64,000 nucleotides of DNA from Lentinus brumalis (GCA_001792895.1 MARA01000033.1:310001-374000), one strand, 5' to 3'. Numbered from the stretch's first letter, positions 12,287-24,240 are shown. Numbers and translations: made by a program. The notes: generated by a model not told the origin, from the sequence alone.

Positions 12287-14540
12287 ATGGCGAACGTCAC
12301 CTCAAGCCTGGCCGCGCCCACCTCACCTGTTCCGCCACAGTCCGTGACCACGGACAATTCAGTCGCACCCCCGGTCTCCGAGCAGTCTGAGGATATAGCT
12401 TGGAAGTTTCCGACTCCAGAAGTGGGTTTCATTGGTGTGCGCGCCCTGTTCAGAGATACTCACTCGAGGATACGCAGGAAATCCGGGAAGAGTTGTCCGC
12501 TGAGTTCACGGACGAACAGAAGGATAAGGTGTGGAAGGAGGCTATCGAGACCGTCAAGACATCCTATGACCAGCTTCTGGGCCGGTGGAAGGAGGAAATG
12601 GACACTCTGCTAGTCTATGTGAGTGGCAGTTCAACCTTCACGGCGGACAAGCCCCGTTCATCTATTATTCAGGCCGGGCTCTCTTCAGCTGTCCTGACGG
12701 CATTCAACGTAGAGTCCTACCATCTTCTCCAACCGGACTCTTCGGACCCCACGGTCGCGGTACTGAAGCAGATTTCCGCGCAACTCAATGGTTACACTAT
12801 GGCTCCTCCCTTCTTGAACGCTACCCATACCACTGGGCCTGACCTCCTTGCCTCGACAGAATTCCAGGCCCCCGTATCCGCCGTCTGGCTAAACACACTG
12901 TGGTTCTCCAGCCTGGTGTTCAGCTTCGCCGCGGCATTACTGGCTCTCTTCGTCAAGCAGTGGATCTACGAAGCCATGGTTGGAGGAACCTCCCGTGATA
13001 GTGCGCGGCTGCGGCAGTATCGTCTGACTGGGCTGCTAAAGTGGCGCGTTGGGACGGTAGTCGTCGTTCTTCCCATCCTGCTACAGCTCGCCTCCGTGCT
13101 CTTCCTCGCTGGTCTACTGATTCTCCTTTGGACATTGCACAACACCGTGGCCGCAGTCACGTCGCTCTTGGTCGCGTTCTTTTTCACCTTCTTCCTCGGC
13201 TTCACCCTGCTGCCGGTCTTCAGGAGCGACTGCTCTTACCGGTCTCCTGCATCTTCCGCTATCTACGCAGTTCTCCGATACACCCGCAACGAAGTTCTGC
13301 GAGTGGTTCGTGGCCTCTGTATGGCGATCTACAGGTGGTCGGTGCAGTGGGAGGCATGGGAGGCGTGGATCAATGTCCATCGGGCGCAGCTCGATCGACT
13401 GGGTATATTTGCATATGAGGCTTATGGTAACATGCCGACATGGCGTGGTCGCGACCAGAACGCGATTTACGAGCATCACGACACTCTCACCCGTGCCATA
13501 GTCACGTCGGCGTACTCCACCACCGCTGATACGAAGTTCGTTGCCTCCATGCCGGTGATCTTCCCGGATCTCCCCCCTGACCAGGTGCCCCGGTGCTTTG
13601 GAGACATCCTCAGTTTCATGGAGGCAGAATGGGGGCACTATCATCTTCCGGATCGTCAACTTTGGGAAAACGGAATCACACTGCCTTTATGCGCGACGTA
13701 TGGCCTCCGACATATGCTTGCGAGGTCCGACAAGGGTACTGAGAGATGGTTTAACGATACACAAACCATCTTCCGTCACTATTTCATCGGCAAGGAGTCC
13801 AACGAGAAATTGGCAGAGCTTGCCTGCAAGACTGTCTGTCACTTTGCTGTGGAGCATCGTGCATTGCGCCGCGCATCTGTCCTCGCGTACAAGACTCTTA
13901 AGTGGATGTATGACAAGCAAGGAGCTCGTCACACATATCATACCTTGGCCCACGGTGCGTATTCACGACATGTCTTTGCGCTCAATAAGCTGATGTCTTC
14001 TCACGATCAGCTAGAGCTATGTACGAGGTGCAAATGGCTGCATGGGATCCGTCTCAAGGGTTTGTGGCATACCGAGACACGACACACGCGGTCTACGTTC
14101 TTCTGCATTGCATCCGCGCGACGATCTCTGGCCAGTCACGGCTCACTTCTTCGCAGACGGACGCAATGCTTGCATGGGGCCAACAGGAACTGACCCGTCT
14201 AAATGTGTGGTTGCGCGATCTGCAGTGGGCCGGGCTGCACAAGGGTTGTCTCGCAATTGCTGGAGATGCGGCGGCGATCCTTGCGTTCCCCCATATAGCA
14301 TCAAATTACTTGATGAAGATGATCATCAACCCGCTCGTCACTTTGTGCTCAACGCCGAGTGGTCGTGCACTGGTATCCCCAGAGCTCGCGTCTACTATCG
14401 AGCGCACATGGTCTGCCGCACGTCAAACATATCCAAACGTTGCTGATGAGGATTTAGGGTTTGTGTGGTGCTCAGGGCTGGATCGCATCGAGTCTCAGTT
14501 GGCGGAGTTGAAGGCGGCGGCTGGTCACCATCCCGTGTAG
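12287..14540 (+). CDS. DUF6535 membrane protein, copy A
   Basis: Exons 12287-12421, 12478-12618, 12673-13954 and 14011-14540 give 695 residues. The order is: a variable ~40-residue start ending in W-K-F-P-T-P-E, an acidic helical stretch ending RWKEEMDTLLVYAGL, then about four membrane segments (around AGLSSAVLTAF; VWLNTLWFSSLVFSFAAALL; and two in the span VVVVLPILLQLASVLFLAGL to VAFFFTFFLGF), and a ~400-residue soluble C-terminus. The conserved loop R-L-R-Q-Y-R..G-L-L-K-W-R-V-G lies between membrane segments. The family is common in agaricomycetes and its function is unknown. Copy A is closest to copy B (both have KQWIYEAMVGGT). All four exons splice in frame with GT-AG introns of 54-56 bases. 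Confidence 0.9.
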
Positions 14541-15277
14541 GCTATCACTGTGGAACTGCGCTTCGATTTGCCCGTATTGATGATGTATAGTATACTCGTT
14601 ACAACACTTCGTTGCGCCTCTACTCCCAAACGATCTGAGCACCAGAGGACGACCTGATTACCCAAATGTCGTACCTATGTATACATCATCTTCCGATATC
14701 TTTTTGGCTTCGCGGGCCCGCTGCGATCAATGCACCACGCTCACCGCTCGGATGCACCGCGCAGGTCGCAACACCAACGGACTGTCGATGACGCTTCGGC
14801 TCCTCGGGGAAGTCCACAAGACGCTTACCTGGAGAGATCGCGGAGGGTTGTGCGCTTCGGTCCATGTTTGCCCTCAGGCCGTATGGCGACTCGGACAACC
14901 ATGATCTGGAACATCGAACGTGCGCTTCCCGACTGTGATGGGAAGCACGAAATCGTCGCGGCCTTTACCGCCAGTTCGTCGGAGACTTTACAAGCTGTGC
15001 CTGTACATGGGAGAATGAGCATCACATGGGGATGAGTATAGGTGGTCCAGGCGCTGTACTTACTACACAGTCTCGCCGCGTTCTATGCCGCCGCACTCGA
15101 GTCGTTCTGTGGTCAGCCACATGACGTCACGGAGTGCTATAAAGACATACGGCATCACGGAGAAGTATGTTCTCCCTTGCCTTCAAACTCTCACCACGCA
15201 CGGTCGCTGTGCGCTCACCCACACTTGGGGCATTTCACAAAAGAGCAAGCTTCAGCACTTTCCACCGCACGCACGCC
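14541..15277. other. Intergenic region, GST promoter
   Basis: No gene is supported. The 3' part carries a TGACGTCA palindrome and a TATAAA box before the GST gene. Confidence 0.5.
15122..15143 (+). promoter_or_regulatory. CRE palindrome plus TATA box of the GST gene
   Basis: TGACGTCA at 15122-15129 is followed by TATAAA at 15138-15143, about 135 bases before the GST ATG. The spacing of a bZIP site directly upstream of a TATA box suits a stress-inducible promoter, which fits a detoxification gene. Induction is inferred, not shown. Confidence 0.5.
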
Positions 15278-16200
15278 ATGTCTCCGCCGGAGAAGAAGCA
15301 GCGCACCGAGGAGTACATCCTCTATTACGTACGTCTGATCTGGGGTTCGAGCGGTCGATAAGGCTGTCTGCATTCTGACGAAGGATTAACGTTGCGCAGT
15401 GGCCGGGTATCCCAGGCCGTGGCGAGTACGTGCGCCTCGCATTCGAGTACGCTGGGATACCGTATCGGGAGAACAGCAAAGAGGTCCCGGGGATACTTGC
15501 GAAGACCGAGAAGGTTGGCACACCGCCGCACTTCGCCCCGCCTGCCCTCCGGCTCCCCTCGGGACGTGTCGTCTCGCAGACCCCGGCGATCCTCAACCAA
15601 ATAGCGCCCCGGTGCGGGCTCGCAGGCCCGCTCGGGAGCAAGCTGAACACGCTCACCGCTGAGGGCAAGGCGGCTCTGCGGGAGCTGAGCGACGAGGAGC
15701 TCGAGAAGGCCGAGGAGGAGCGGAGCGTGGTGAACCAGCTCACGCTGACGGTGCTCGACTGGTGCAACGAGACGCACGACGTGCACCACCCGTGCGCGGC
15801 GTCGCTGTACTACGAGGACCAGAAGGAGGCAGCTGCGCAGGCGGCGGAGGTGTTCCGCAAGTCGCGCCTTCCGCGATGGCTGGAGTACTTCGAGTCCGTC
15901 CTCGCGTCGAACCCGGCCACGGCCGGCACCAACGGGGGGCGGACGTACCTGTACGGGAAGCAGACGACGACGGCGGACCTGGCGTTGTTCCATGTCGTGG
16001 ACGGCACGTTCTTCGCGTTCCCGAAGCGGCTGGGGCAGCTGAAGGCGAGCGGGGAGTACGACAACGTGTTCGCGCTGTACGAGCGTGTGAAAGGGGAGAA
16101 GGGGATACAGGAGTACATCGAGAGCGGGCGGAGGCAGAAGTTCAGCATGGGCCTTTTCCGACACTACGAGGAACTCGATGGGGAAGAGAAGGACGAGTAA
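15278..16200 (+). CDS. Glutathione S-transferase
   Basis: Exons 15278-15328 and 15400-16200 give 283 residues. The N-terminal thioredoxin-like domain begins I-L-Y-Y-W-P-G-I-P-G-R-G-E-Y-V-R, the sigma-like start with the catalytic tyrosine position near residue 16-17 and the GRGE helix. V-S-Q-T-P-A-I-L (SQTP) is the glutathione-binding turn. The all-helical C-terminal domain follows, with the N-capping-like T-T-A-D-L-A-L-F. It is expected to be cytosolic and to conjugate glutathione to electrophiles. One 71-base intron interrupts the first beta strand. The ATG has an A at -3 in a plausible context. No targeting signal is seen. The last codons and 3' flank are duplicated about 350 bases downstream. 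Confidence 0.88.
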
Positions 16201-16660
16201 CTCCGTACACTCCGAGTCCGACAGATCATGAGAAACGCACGTTCTAAGTTGCTCTATTGCATGCATGACCGTCTGGCGGGACGAAAGCCAGCCACGAAGG
16301 GGTCGTAAAGGGCCGTACTGAAGTCGAGCTATAAAGCAGAGTACCTCTTGATATCTCCCGACAAAAAGAGGGCCCTTCCGTCCACGATACGTTGGTGGTG
16401 GTGGCGGTGTTGATTTATACAACCTCACTGCAGAGCCACTATAGTGAGGCGATAAGTAGCGGCTCCCGGAGGCCTGTTCAATGTTGATGGTGGAAGCATG
16501 GGTTTCTTACGAGCCTGATGGGGAAGAGAAGGACGAGTAACTCCGCCAACTCGGACGCAAATCTGTCACGCATGTTCCATGTTCTATCGCATGCATTGCC
16601 CACCGGGACCCTCGTCGAAGCCATCACGAAGCCGTAAGTCGAGCTGCGAGCAGAAGAGCG
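16147..16660. repeat. Tandem duplication of GST 3' end and flank
   Basis: About 16147-16330 (last ~18 GST codons plus 3' flank) recurs, diverged, at about 16495-16660. Both copies carry GATGGGGAAGAGAAGGACGA followed by GTAACTCCG, i.e. the GST stop and the bases around it. They then share a GCATGCAT block, a GGGACxxxxxxxAAGCCA block and a TCGAGCT end. The second copy has no open GST frame, so it is a relic of local duplication. Confidence 0.75.
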
Positions 16661-16822
16661 AGGAAGAGCCCTGGAAGAGCCAAGCGTCAGGAAGCTCGTA
16701 TTGCACTAAGCGCGCATTGAGTCAATAATGGCGTGAGCGTCTAAGCTCGCCTATAACGGGACGAGTCACGGGCGAGGTGTTTTCCCCATCCTCCCCCCGA
16801 CCTCTCCTCCTCCCGCACCACC

Positions 16823-18214
16823 ATGTCCTCCTTCGCCGTCCGTGCTGCTGCTCGTGCTGCCTCTCGTCGTGCGCCTCGCGCCGCCGCGCAGGTCGTCAAG
16901 ACTGCCTCGTACTCCGTGCTTGCGCGCGCTGCCGCAGCGCCGTCTGTACCCCGCACTGCTGTCATGGTACGTCTGTTCAGCATGGTGCACCTCATATGTT
17001 TGCCCACACGCAACTGCTAGGCTACGCGTGGCATGAAGACCCTCGACTTTGCTGGCACCAAGGAAGTCGTCTACGAGCGCAGCGACTGGCCGCTCGCGAA
17101 GCTCCAGGACTACTTCAAGAACGACACGCTCGCGCTTATTGGCTACGGTTCGCAGGGACACGGCCAGGGCCTGAACGCGCGTGACAATGGCCTCAACGTC
17201 ATTGTCGGCGTTCGCGAGAACGGCGAGTCCTGGAAGCAGGCGATTGAGGACGGCTGGGTCCCCGGCAAGACCCTCTTCCCCATCGAGGAGGCCATCAACC
17301 GTGGTACCATCATCATGAACCTTCTCTCCGACGCGGCTCAGTCCCAGACCTGGCCCACCATCGCGCCCCTCATCACCAAGGGCAAGACGCTCTACTTCTC
17401 TCATGGCTTCTCCGTCGTCTACAAGGACGACACGCACGTCATTCCTCCCAAGGACGTCGATGTCATTCTCGTCGCTCCCAAGGGCTCCGGCCGCACCGTC
17501 CGCACCCTCTTCAAGGAGGGCCGTGGCATCAACTCCTCCATCGCCGTATGGCAGGACGTCACCGGCAAGGCCAAGGAGAAGGCTGTCGCTCTCGGAGTCG
17601 CGGTCGGATCCGGCTACATGTACGAGACCACCTTCGAGAAGGAGGTCTACTCCGACCTCTACGGTGAACGCGGTGTCGTAAGTATCTCATGCTATCACGC
17701 CTATCAGGATTTGCATTGCGGACTCCTAACGAGCACTTCCTTCGCAGTTGATGGGAGCAATCCAGGGTCTCTTCCTTGCGCAGTACAAGGTGCTCCGCAA
17801 GAACGGCCACACCCCGTCGGAGGCCTTCAACGAGACCGTCGAGGAGGCGACGCAGTCGCTCTACCCCCTCATTGGCCAGTACGGCATGGATTACATGTAC
17901 AACGCATGCTCCACCACCGCGCGCCGCGGCGCTCTCGACTGGGCCAAGGTTTTCGAGGAGACGAACCTGCCCGTTTTCGAGCGTCTGTACCAGAGCGTGC
18001 GTGACGGCACCGAGACCCGCCGGTCGCTTGAGTTCAACGGCCGTTCGACGTACCGTGAGGACCTCGCGAAGGAGCTCAAGGAGATCGACGAGCAGGAGAT
18101 CTGGCGTGCAGGTACGTCCCGTCCTTCCCTGCGCATGAGGAGAGACACTGACGCGTTATATCACGTCCCGCAGGCAAGGTCGTCCGTTCCCTCCGCCCCG
18201 ACAACCTGTCCTAA
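16823..18214 (+). CDS. ILV5: Ketol-acid reductoisomerase, mitochondrial
   Basis: Exons 16823-16966, 17021-17677, 17748-18111 and 18174-18214 give 401 residues. It converts 2-acetolactate and 2-aceto-2-hydroxybutyrate to dihydroxy acids with NADPH and Mg in valine and isoleucine synthesis. Residues 1-48 form an Arg/Ala-rich mitochondrial targeting sequence without acidic residues. The Rossmann loop I-G-Y-G-S-Q-G-H-G-Q (about 88-97) is followed by the catalytic-domain signature with metal ligands (D-L-Y-G-E-R-G-V-L-M-G) and the conserved STTARRGALDW segment. The length fits the fungal class I enzyme. Exon 2 and exon 3 join across the GERGV/LMGA motif, which confirms that splice. Codon use is strongly C-ending, as in a highly expressed gene. 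Confidence 0.96.
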
Positions 18215-18815
18215 ACAGCGTCTGCTGGCTGGCTGGTCGAGTATACACAAAAGCACTTGCGCGGTGCATCGCCGGTCGAATGGTTCCACATGTATGCTAT
18301 CGATATAGATGATGCCTTGGATGACACGCCCATTTCGTGTGATGTTGCGCGGACGTCTTCTTCGATGAACCGGCGACGCCTCCTAATTCCGACCGCAGTG
18401 GAACCCCATATGGTGCTATGTGTTTGTCCATGCACGCTGCACAGCTGCAAGACAGATTCCTTGGTAGAATGATGGAGACGCATCCTTGATTCTGCAGTGG
18501 AACCCCATTTGGTGATACGTGACAGTCTTCTGGAACCATGCAAGGTGCACAGCTCCACCTGATGCAAGATAATGAAGACGCAGTAGACGCGATCCGGAAG
18601 GATATATGATAAGTTATCCGACGAGAAGCAGTACAAGTGCGTTGTGCAGCGCTCCGGCATCTACTGCGTCCGCCTTCCTCCAGCTCTTCCTCCGACACCC
18701 GAATGGAATGTCCAGACCTCTGATCTCAAAAGCCTAATAACGTACGTCCTTCCCGAGAGCGGTATGCACATCAGGACAACTACATTCTTCATCGATCACA
18801 GCCAAATCACAGCAT
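18215..18815. other. Intergenic region between ILV5 and the protease-like gene
   Basis: Convergent 3' ends, with no gene seen. It contains a ~99 base tandem repeat. Confidence 0.5.
18395..18595. repeat. Diverged ~99 base tandem repeat
   Basis: Units at about 18395-18493 and 18494-18595 both begin GCAGTGGAACCCCAT and share GGTGCTATGTG/GGTGATACGTG, a CCATGCA block, TGCACAGCT and a GAxGACGCA block in order. It lies in the 3' flank of ILV5 and is not coding. Confidence 0.65.
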
Positions 18816-20805
18816 TCACACCGAGAGCGACAGAAGAGCGAGCATGACGCATGGGGTGATTCCCAGGGTGCCCCCAGTGAACGCTGCGAACCTGGGAGAC
18901 GCAGCGGCGTTGGCCGAGCCTGAGGGCGAAGCGGATGCGACCGAGGGCTTCCGGCCTGGGATCGTGGCCGTGGGACACCAGTGATCAGGCTGCTCGCAGT
19001 CGGGGCCGCCTGGGTCGTCGCTGTGCATATCTCGTCAGCATTTGCCATCAGGGGTCTAAACAGGGATGCAGGGAGCAGGTAACTCACACTCGAGGCTTCC
19101 CCCAGCACTCTGCGCTTCCTTGACGGCGTCCGAGAGGAGCGCGCTGGCGTTCTGCGGGACGAGGGACATGAGCCCGACGCGCGGGGGATCGACGGAGGGA
19201 TGCGTGAGGTTGCCGTAGTAGAATGCGACGAGGTTGCTCTTCAGGAACGGCGTGCCGAGCACCCACGTCCAGAGGGCCACAGTGTCGTCCGCGGATCCAT
19301 CTGTCGGGCCCACGTTCGCGACGCACGTCTTGGCGTCCCCGGGAGCCGCCTGCGAGGCGAAGTCGCGGGGTCGACGGGGAAGAGCTTGCCCCCGATCTGA
19401 AAAGTGAGGTTGTGCGGGATGTCGCAGGGGAGCGTCGGGAGTGTGCGGGAGGGGGAGACTTTGTTCAGCAGGGCTGTCACGACGTCTGCGGAGCCGTTCA
19501 CATATGGGGTACTCTGTGATCGTATAGTCTTAAGCTCGCGTGTGCTAGGACGTGTTTAGCCTAGCCAGACTCACGGTGCTGATCAGGGCGGTGACGTTCC
19601 CGGCAGAGGGCGACTGGGTGAGCTTCTCCCCGTCTAAGAATATGGCGTCGAGAGGCACTTCCCAGAAGCTGCGGGTCAACGATGATGAGCATGTCAATGG
19701 CAGTCGATCGCGAGGGCTGGAAGACTCGCAAAGGGTAAGCCTTCTCGTTCGGGGCCGAGGGAGGCGCCTGGTCTGGGTCCTGAGTGAGGTCGTACAAGCG
19801 TACAGGTACCCAAGTGATGCTCGCGTTGTCGATGCCAGCGGGGAGCTCGCGGATAGTAAGTTGCCCCGCGCCCGACACGTCGACAGTATCTCTCTGCAGC
19901 GTGATCTGTTGCGAAGATGAGCATCTGCAGGAATGTAAAAAACAATTTCACACACAGAGAACATGGGCATCTCAATGGCACCGGTCTGAGAGAGCCTAGG
20001 AATGACGGGTCCCGAATCCGACGTGTTACCGATCACCCAGTCATATGTGATCTCGGTGATATCGACGCCTTTCTGTCAATTTGGGCGTGATTTGCACGGA
20101 GTGCAGCAGTGAAAAATATGAGTGACTTACGGCAACTGTGATCGCATAGCCTTCCAAGATACTGTGCGCCATACATATATATGAGCGCAGTAGCATGGTC
20201 GGTCGGTCCACTGTCGCTCACCTTGCCAGAGGGAACCCTAGACCTAGGTTCCCAACAGCCCGCTGCCACAAGGGGGACGTAGCATTGATGTTATCGACCA
20301 CGCCAATTACCTGGCTGTTCATGGTGAGACCGGCGATGGTCACCGTGTCCCGACCCACGCGGCCCTCACTAACATCCTCTCTATCCACTCCTGGCTGCAA
20401 GAAGGGCGCGTCGTCATACAGCTTGACGAAGGATGCACTTGAAGTGTATCGTTGCCCGGACGCGGCGGCGCATGCTGCGGCCTGACATGCATCCGAGATA
20501 ACGAGCAGATCAGCGTGGTAGGTGTCTAGACAGCCACACTTAGCGAAACCCCGAGCTAAGTGGCAGGACTCACCAAGTTGGAGAGTAACGGTGGAGTTGC
20601 CAATCGTTGCAGACACAAGATATGCCCTATCTCATGATCAGTCACATATGTATGCCATTGACGACCTTTGATAAACATACTGGTCGGCGATGTCCCCGAG
20701 ACCGATGGTGCCCCCAAGTACATTTCTGTCCTCGAGACGCGGAGATCCCAAGGCAAGCAGCGGTACGAAAGCGAGGAAGAAATAGATCGAGCTCAACGCA
20801 GACAT
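18816..20805 (-). pseudogene. Pepsin-like (A1) protein with both catalytic motifs lost; apparent frameshift
   Basis: Exons on the minus strand: 20805-20681, 20626-20574, 20525-20222, 20161-20131, 20072-19956, 19905-19730, 19668-19575, 19513 onward. A signal peptide (SSIYFFLAFVPLLALGS) starts the protein. The fold is that of secreted or GPI-anchored fungal aspartic proteases (for example ATIGNSTVTLQL, LGLGFPL, LTIRELPAGIDNAS, AIFLDGEKL). The first active site, normally D-T-G-S, is spliced as D-T-Y-H; the second, normally D-T-G, reads S-T-S in ALISTSTPYV. One intron (19669-19729) uses a GC donor (GCGAGT). In the last large exon, frame is lost at a G run (19367-19370, one base too short); beyond it the sequence resumes as DDTVALWTWVLGTPF. 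The last segment ends in a GPI-like hydrophobic tail (stop 18816-18818), but its frame needs either a different acceptor or another shift. It may be a pseudo-protease or a dying gene. Confidence 0.75.
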
Positions 20806-22003
20806 GCCAGGGGGTGCTGCACAACTCACACCTGAGTATTTCTCTTATATACTGCCCAGCGTACCTGTGTTTTGCACTCAATGTGGCAGGGGCGCCTCGC
20901 TCGCCTCTGGTTATCGACGCCATCAGCCCACAAGCGCTGCTTTTGAGGGCGCACTCTCCGCCGAATGACCTCCACGAGGCGTTGAATCTACGCCGCCGAC
21001 CTACATGGCAATGAGCGTGGGTGAATATCAGACTGGCGATGAGGTGGAAGCACTCACCATGTATGCTCCCAGTATCGCATCTTCACGCTCGAACGCACTG
21101 TGGCAAGCATGCCGTGCGCGATTGCAAGATGGTAGCAGTAACCGAGCTTCAGCAGCCCCTCAGCATGCTGATATGCATCGGTCTCTGCAGAAAGTGCGAT
21201 GACGACTCGCCCGCGAAGGCAGTGCACGGGTTCGGAAAGGTATCGAATCTGCACCGGTTCTACCCTCACGATTCTTGACGACGACTAGCATTGTCATTAG
21301 GGTGTGTTCTAGAGCCCAATCAGGACATTCAGGACAAAAGTCCGCAGGATGGCATGCTGAGAAATGCGGAGTTAGTATTCGAATTCGGCTTGTGAAAGGT
21401 CGTTGCTCAGGCTCGGATGCGTACTGAGGTTCAAAGTGCTGGCAGCCAGCCTAAGTGTGTCGAATCGCATACTCCAGCTGCCAAAATCGCTTGATTTTAA
21501 GTGATTGTGTTTCCAGCATATCGGGGAGAGTGGACATGAACGTAGCGCGCGCCGGATGCCGGTGTGACTTGACCCTGAAATGGATCTCTTCCAGATTAGG
21601 GAACTTAGGCGCCTTCGTGCTTCTCCGAGAGCTTCTTGAACCACAACTCGGACATGCGTCCACATTGACTACACGCATTGGACGGTGAACGCTATCAATA
21701 TTAACCCCTGCCCGTGTGGGACCTGTCTCGTCAGAATATCAGCTTCCCTGCCGCGCCGATACTGAGTGCAATGAGAATGGTTCGTCTCTGTCCGTCCTCG
21801 AGTCGATCCATGGTATTCAACAATTCTATAAAGCATCTTTGATAGATTTCTTGAGTATCAAGTGAAAAAAAAACGACTCCCACTACGCTCGACTGCCTAC
21901 GTAGACTTGGAGGTCGTTGATTGCAACTGAAGGTGCAACCGAGAGAAGGACTCTGAGTGTATCATCAATGTACGCAGATCGACAGCGCAGTTCCACCGAT
22001 AGC
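20806..22003. other. Intergenic region with a gene relic
   Basis: No intact gene. The minus strand at about 21390-21690 has a possible F-box/LRR-type relic (see next entry). The remainder has no recognised content. Confidence 0.45.
21390..21690 (-). pseudogene. Possible F-box/LRR-type gene fragment
   Basis: A minus-strand frame reads V-V-N-V-D-A-C-P-S-C-G, then K-F-P-N-L-E-E-I-H-F-R, then T-L-P-D-M-L. This is the look of a leucine-rich stretch of agaricomycete F-box proteins, without start or F-box. A related shorter fragment occurs at about 24563-24640. The family assignment is a guess from pattern. Confidence 0.35.
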
Positions 22004-24240
22004 CTACGCGGGACGTTGACTAACCACTGCCCTCAGCTCCTTCAACGTAGAATCTATGCGGTCCATACCTGAGGCCCACACAAATCCTGTATTCGCATCT
22101 GGCATGAAGTCCGGATAAGCCAGACGTGCGGCGGACCATGTGTGCTCAACAGCAGAGACAAGCTCTTCGGATACCAGCGCAAGCCCACCCGGCGTTGAGC
22201 ACAAAGTGATAAGCGGGTTGATGATCATCTCGACAAGGAAGTGCGATGCAACATGGGGGAATGCGAGGATTGACGCAGCATCTCCATATATTGCGAGGCA
22301 GCCCTTGTGCAGCCCGGTCCACTCCAGACCATGCAACCATGCTTGTACTCGGAGAAGTTCTTGCCGACCCCATGCAAGCATTGCGTCTGCCTGCGAAGAG
22401 GTGAGCCGAGATTGGCCAGAGATCGTCGCACGGACGCAGTGCAAGAGGACGTAGATCGCCTTCGTCGTGTCTCTGTACGACAGAAACCCGCCAGATGGGT
22501 TCCATGCGGCCATTTGCAGCTCGTACATAGCTCTAGCTGATCGTGAGATACAGTCAGCTCTAGGCCGCCGACGCGTCTCGTGATTACGCACCATGGGCTA
22601 GAGTTTCAGATGTGTGACGAGCTCCTTGCTTGTCGTACATCAACTCGAGTGTCTTCAGCGCAAGGCCAAACACGTGGCGGAATGCACGGTCCTCCATGGC
22701 GTAGTGACAGACAGTCTTGCAGGCGAGTTCCGCCAATTTCTCGTTCGACTCGTTGCCCATGATGAAGTAATGACGGAAGATGATTTTTGCATTGTTGAGC
22801 CACCCGTCGGTACCCTTGTCGGAGCTCGCAAGCATATGTCGGATGCCATACGTCGCGCACAGGGGCAACGTGATTCCATCTTCCAACTGCAAACGATCTG
22901 GAAGATGCCAGTGCCCCCATTCCGCCTGCATGAAGCTGTATATGTCTCCGAAGCACTTCGACACTTGCTCGGGGTCCAAGTCGGAGAAGACCACCGGCAT
23001 AGAAGCCAAGAACTTCTTATCGGCGGTGGTGGAATACGCGGTGGTGACTATAGCACGATCAAGATCGGCATGATGCAGGTAGATCACGTTCTGGTCCCGG
23101 CCACGCCATGTCGGCATGCTGCCGTAGGCCTCATATGCGAATACACCCAGATGGTCGAGTTGGGCCCGGTACACATGGATGAACGTCTCCCACTGCATCG
23201 ACAACCCATAGATCACCTTACAGACGCCACGAATCGCCCGCAGAACCTCGTTGCGGATGCACCGGAGAACCGCGTAGATGGCGAAGGATGCAGGAGACCG
23301 ATAAAAGCAGTCGCTCTTGAATACCGGTACGATGATGAAGCCGATGAAGAAGGCGAAGACGAGAGCGACCAAGAGCGACGTGATGGCAGCCACGGTATTG
23401 TGCAACGTCCAAAGGAGAACCAGTAATCCGGCGAGGAAGAGGACGGAGGCGAGCTGTAGCAGTATAGGAAGCACGACGACTACCGTTCCGACGCGCCACT
23501 TCAGCAGCCCATTGTAACGGTACTGCCGCAGGCGCGCGCTCTCGCGGGTGGTTCCTCCAACCATCGCTTCGTAGATCCACTGCTTGACGAAGAGAGCCAG
23601 TAATGCTGCGGCGAAACTGAACACCAGGCTGGAGAACCACAACGAGTTCAGCCAGACGGCGGATGCGGGGGCCTGGAATGGTCCCGACGAAGAGAGACCA
23701 GGCCCGGTGGTATGGGTCGCGTTCAAGAAGGGGGGTGTCAAGGTGTAACCATTGAGTTGCGCGGAGATCTGTTGCAGTACCGCAACCGTTGGGTCCGAAG
23801 GGTCCGGTTGGAGGAGATGGTAGGCTTCCACGTTGAAGGCCGTCAGCACAGCTGAAGAGAGCCCGGCCTGAATATTGATGAACGGGGATCGTTCGCCGTG
23901 CAGGTTAAATTGCCACTCACATAGACGAGCAGAGTGTCCATCTCCTCCTTCCACCGGCCCAGAAGCTGATCATAGGATGCCTTGACGGTCTCGATAGCCT
24001 CCTTCCACACTTTATCCTTCTCATCCCTTGTGAACTCCGCAGACAGCTCTTCGCGGATTTCCTGCGTACCCTCGAGTCAGCATCCCCGATCCGAATAGCA
24101 CATGCGGAACGCACTTCTGGAGTTGGAAACCTCCAAGCCGTGTCCGCAGCCTGCTCGGGGACTGGGTGAACGACTAGTGTGTCCGTTTCAAGAGACTTTC
24201 CGGCGGCGGACGGGGTCAGCGGTGTGTCGTTGTTCACCAT
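22004..24240 (-). CDS. DUF6535 membrane protein, copy B
   Basis: Minus-strand exons 24240-24115, 24061-23921, 23867-22592 and 22536-22004 give 691 residues in one frame. It has the same plan as copy A: variable start ending W-R-F-P-T-P-E, helical acidic stretch ending RWKEEMDTLLVY, about four membrane segments, soluble C-terminus. Exon 2 is 141 bases, as in all five copies. Copies A and B form one subgroup (WIYEAMVGGT, WNPSGGF/WDPSQGF) and are in opposite orientation about 8 kb apart. Function unknown. No defect seen. Confidence 0.9.

Noticed and set aside
13310..13501. Additional short frames inside DUF6535 genes
   Set aside because: All overlap the confirmed exons in other frames and repeat in each paralog as mirrored copies.
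19669..19729. Frameshift in the protease-like gene at the Y-P/F-W-E-V-P-L junction
   Set aside because: Resolved by a GC-AG intron with donor GCGAGT, which restores the frame.
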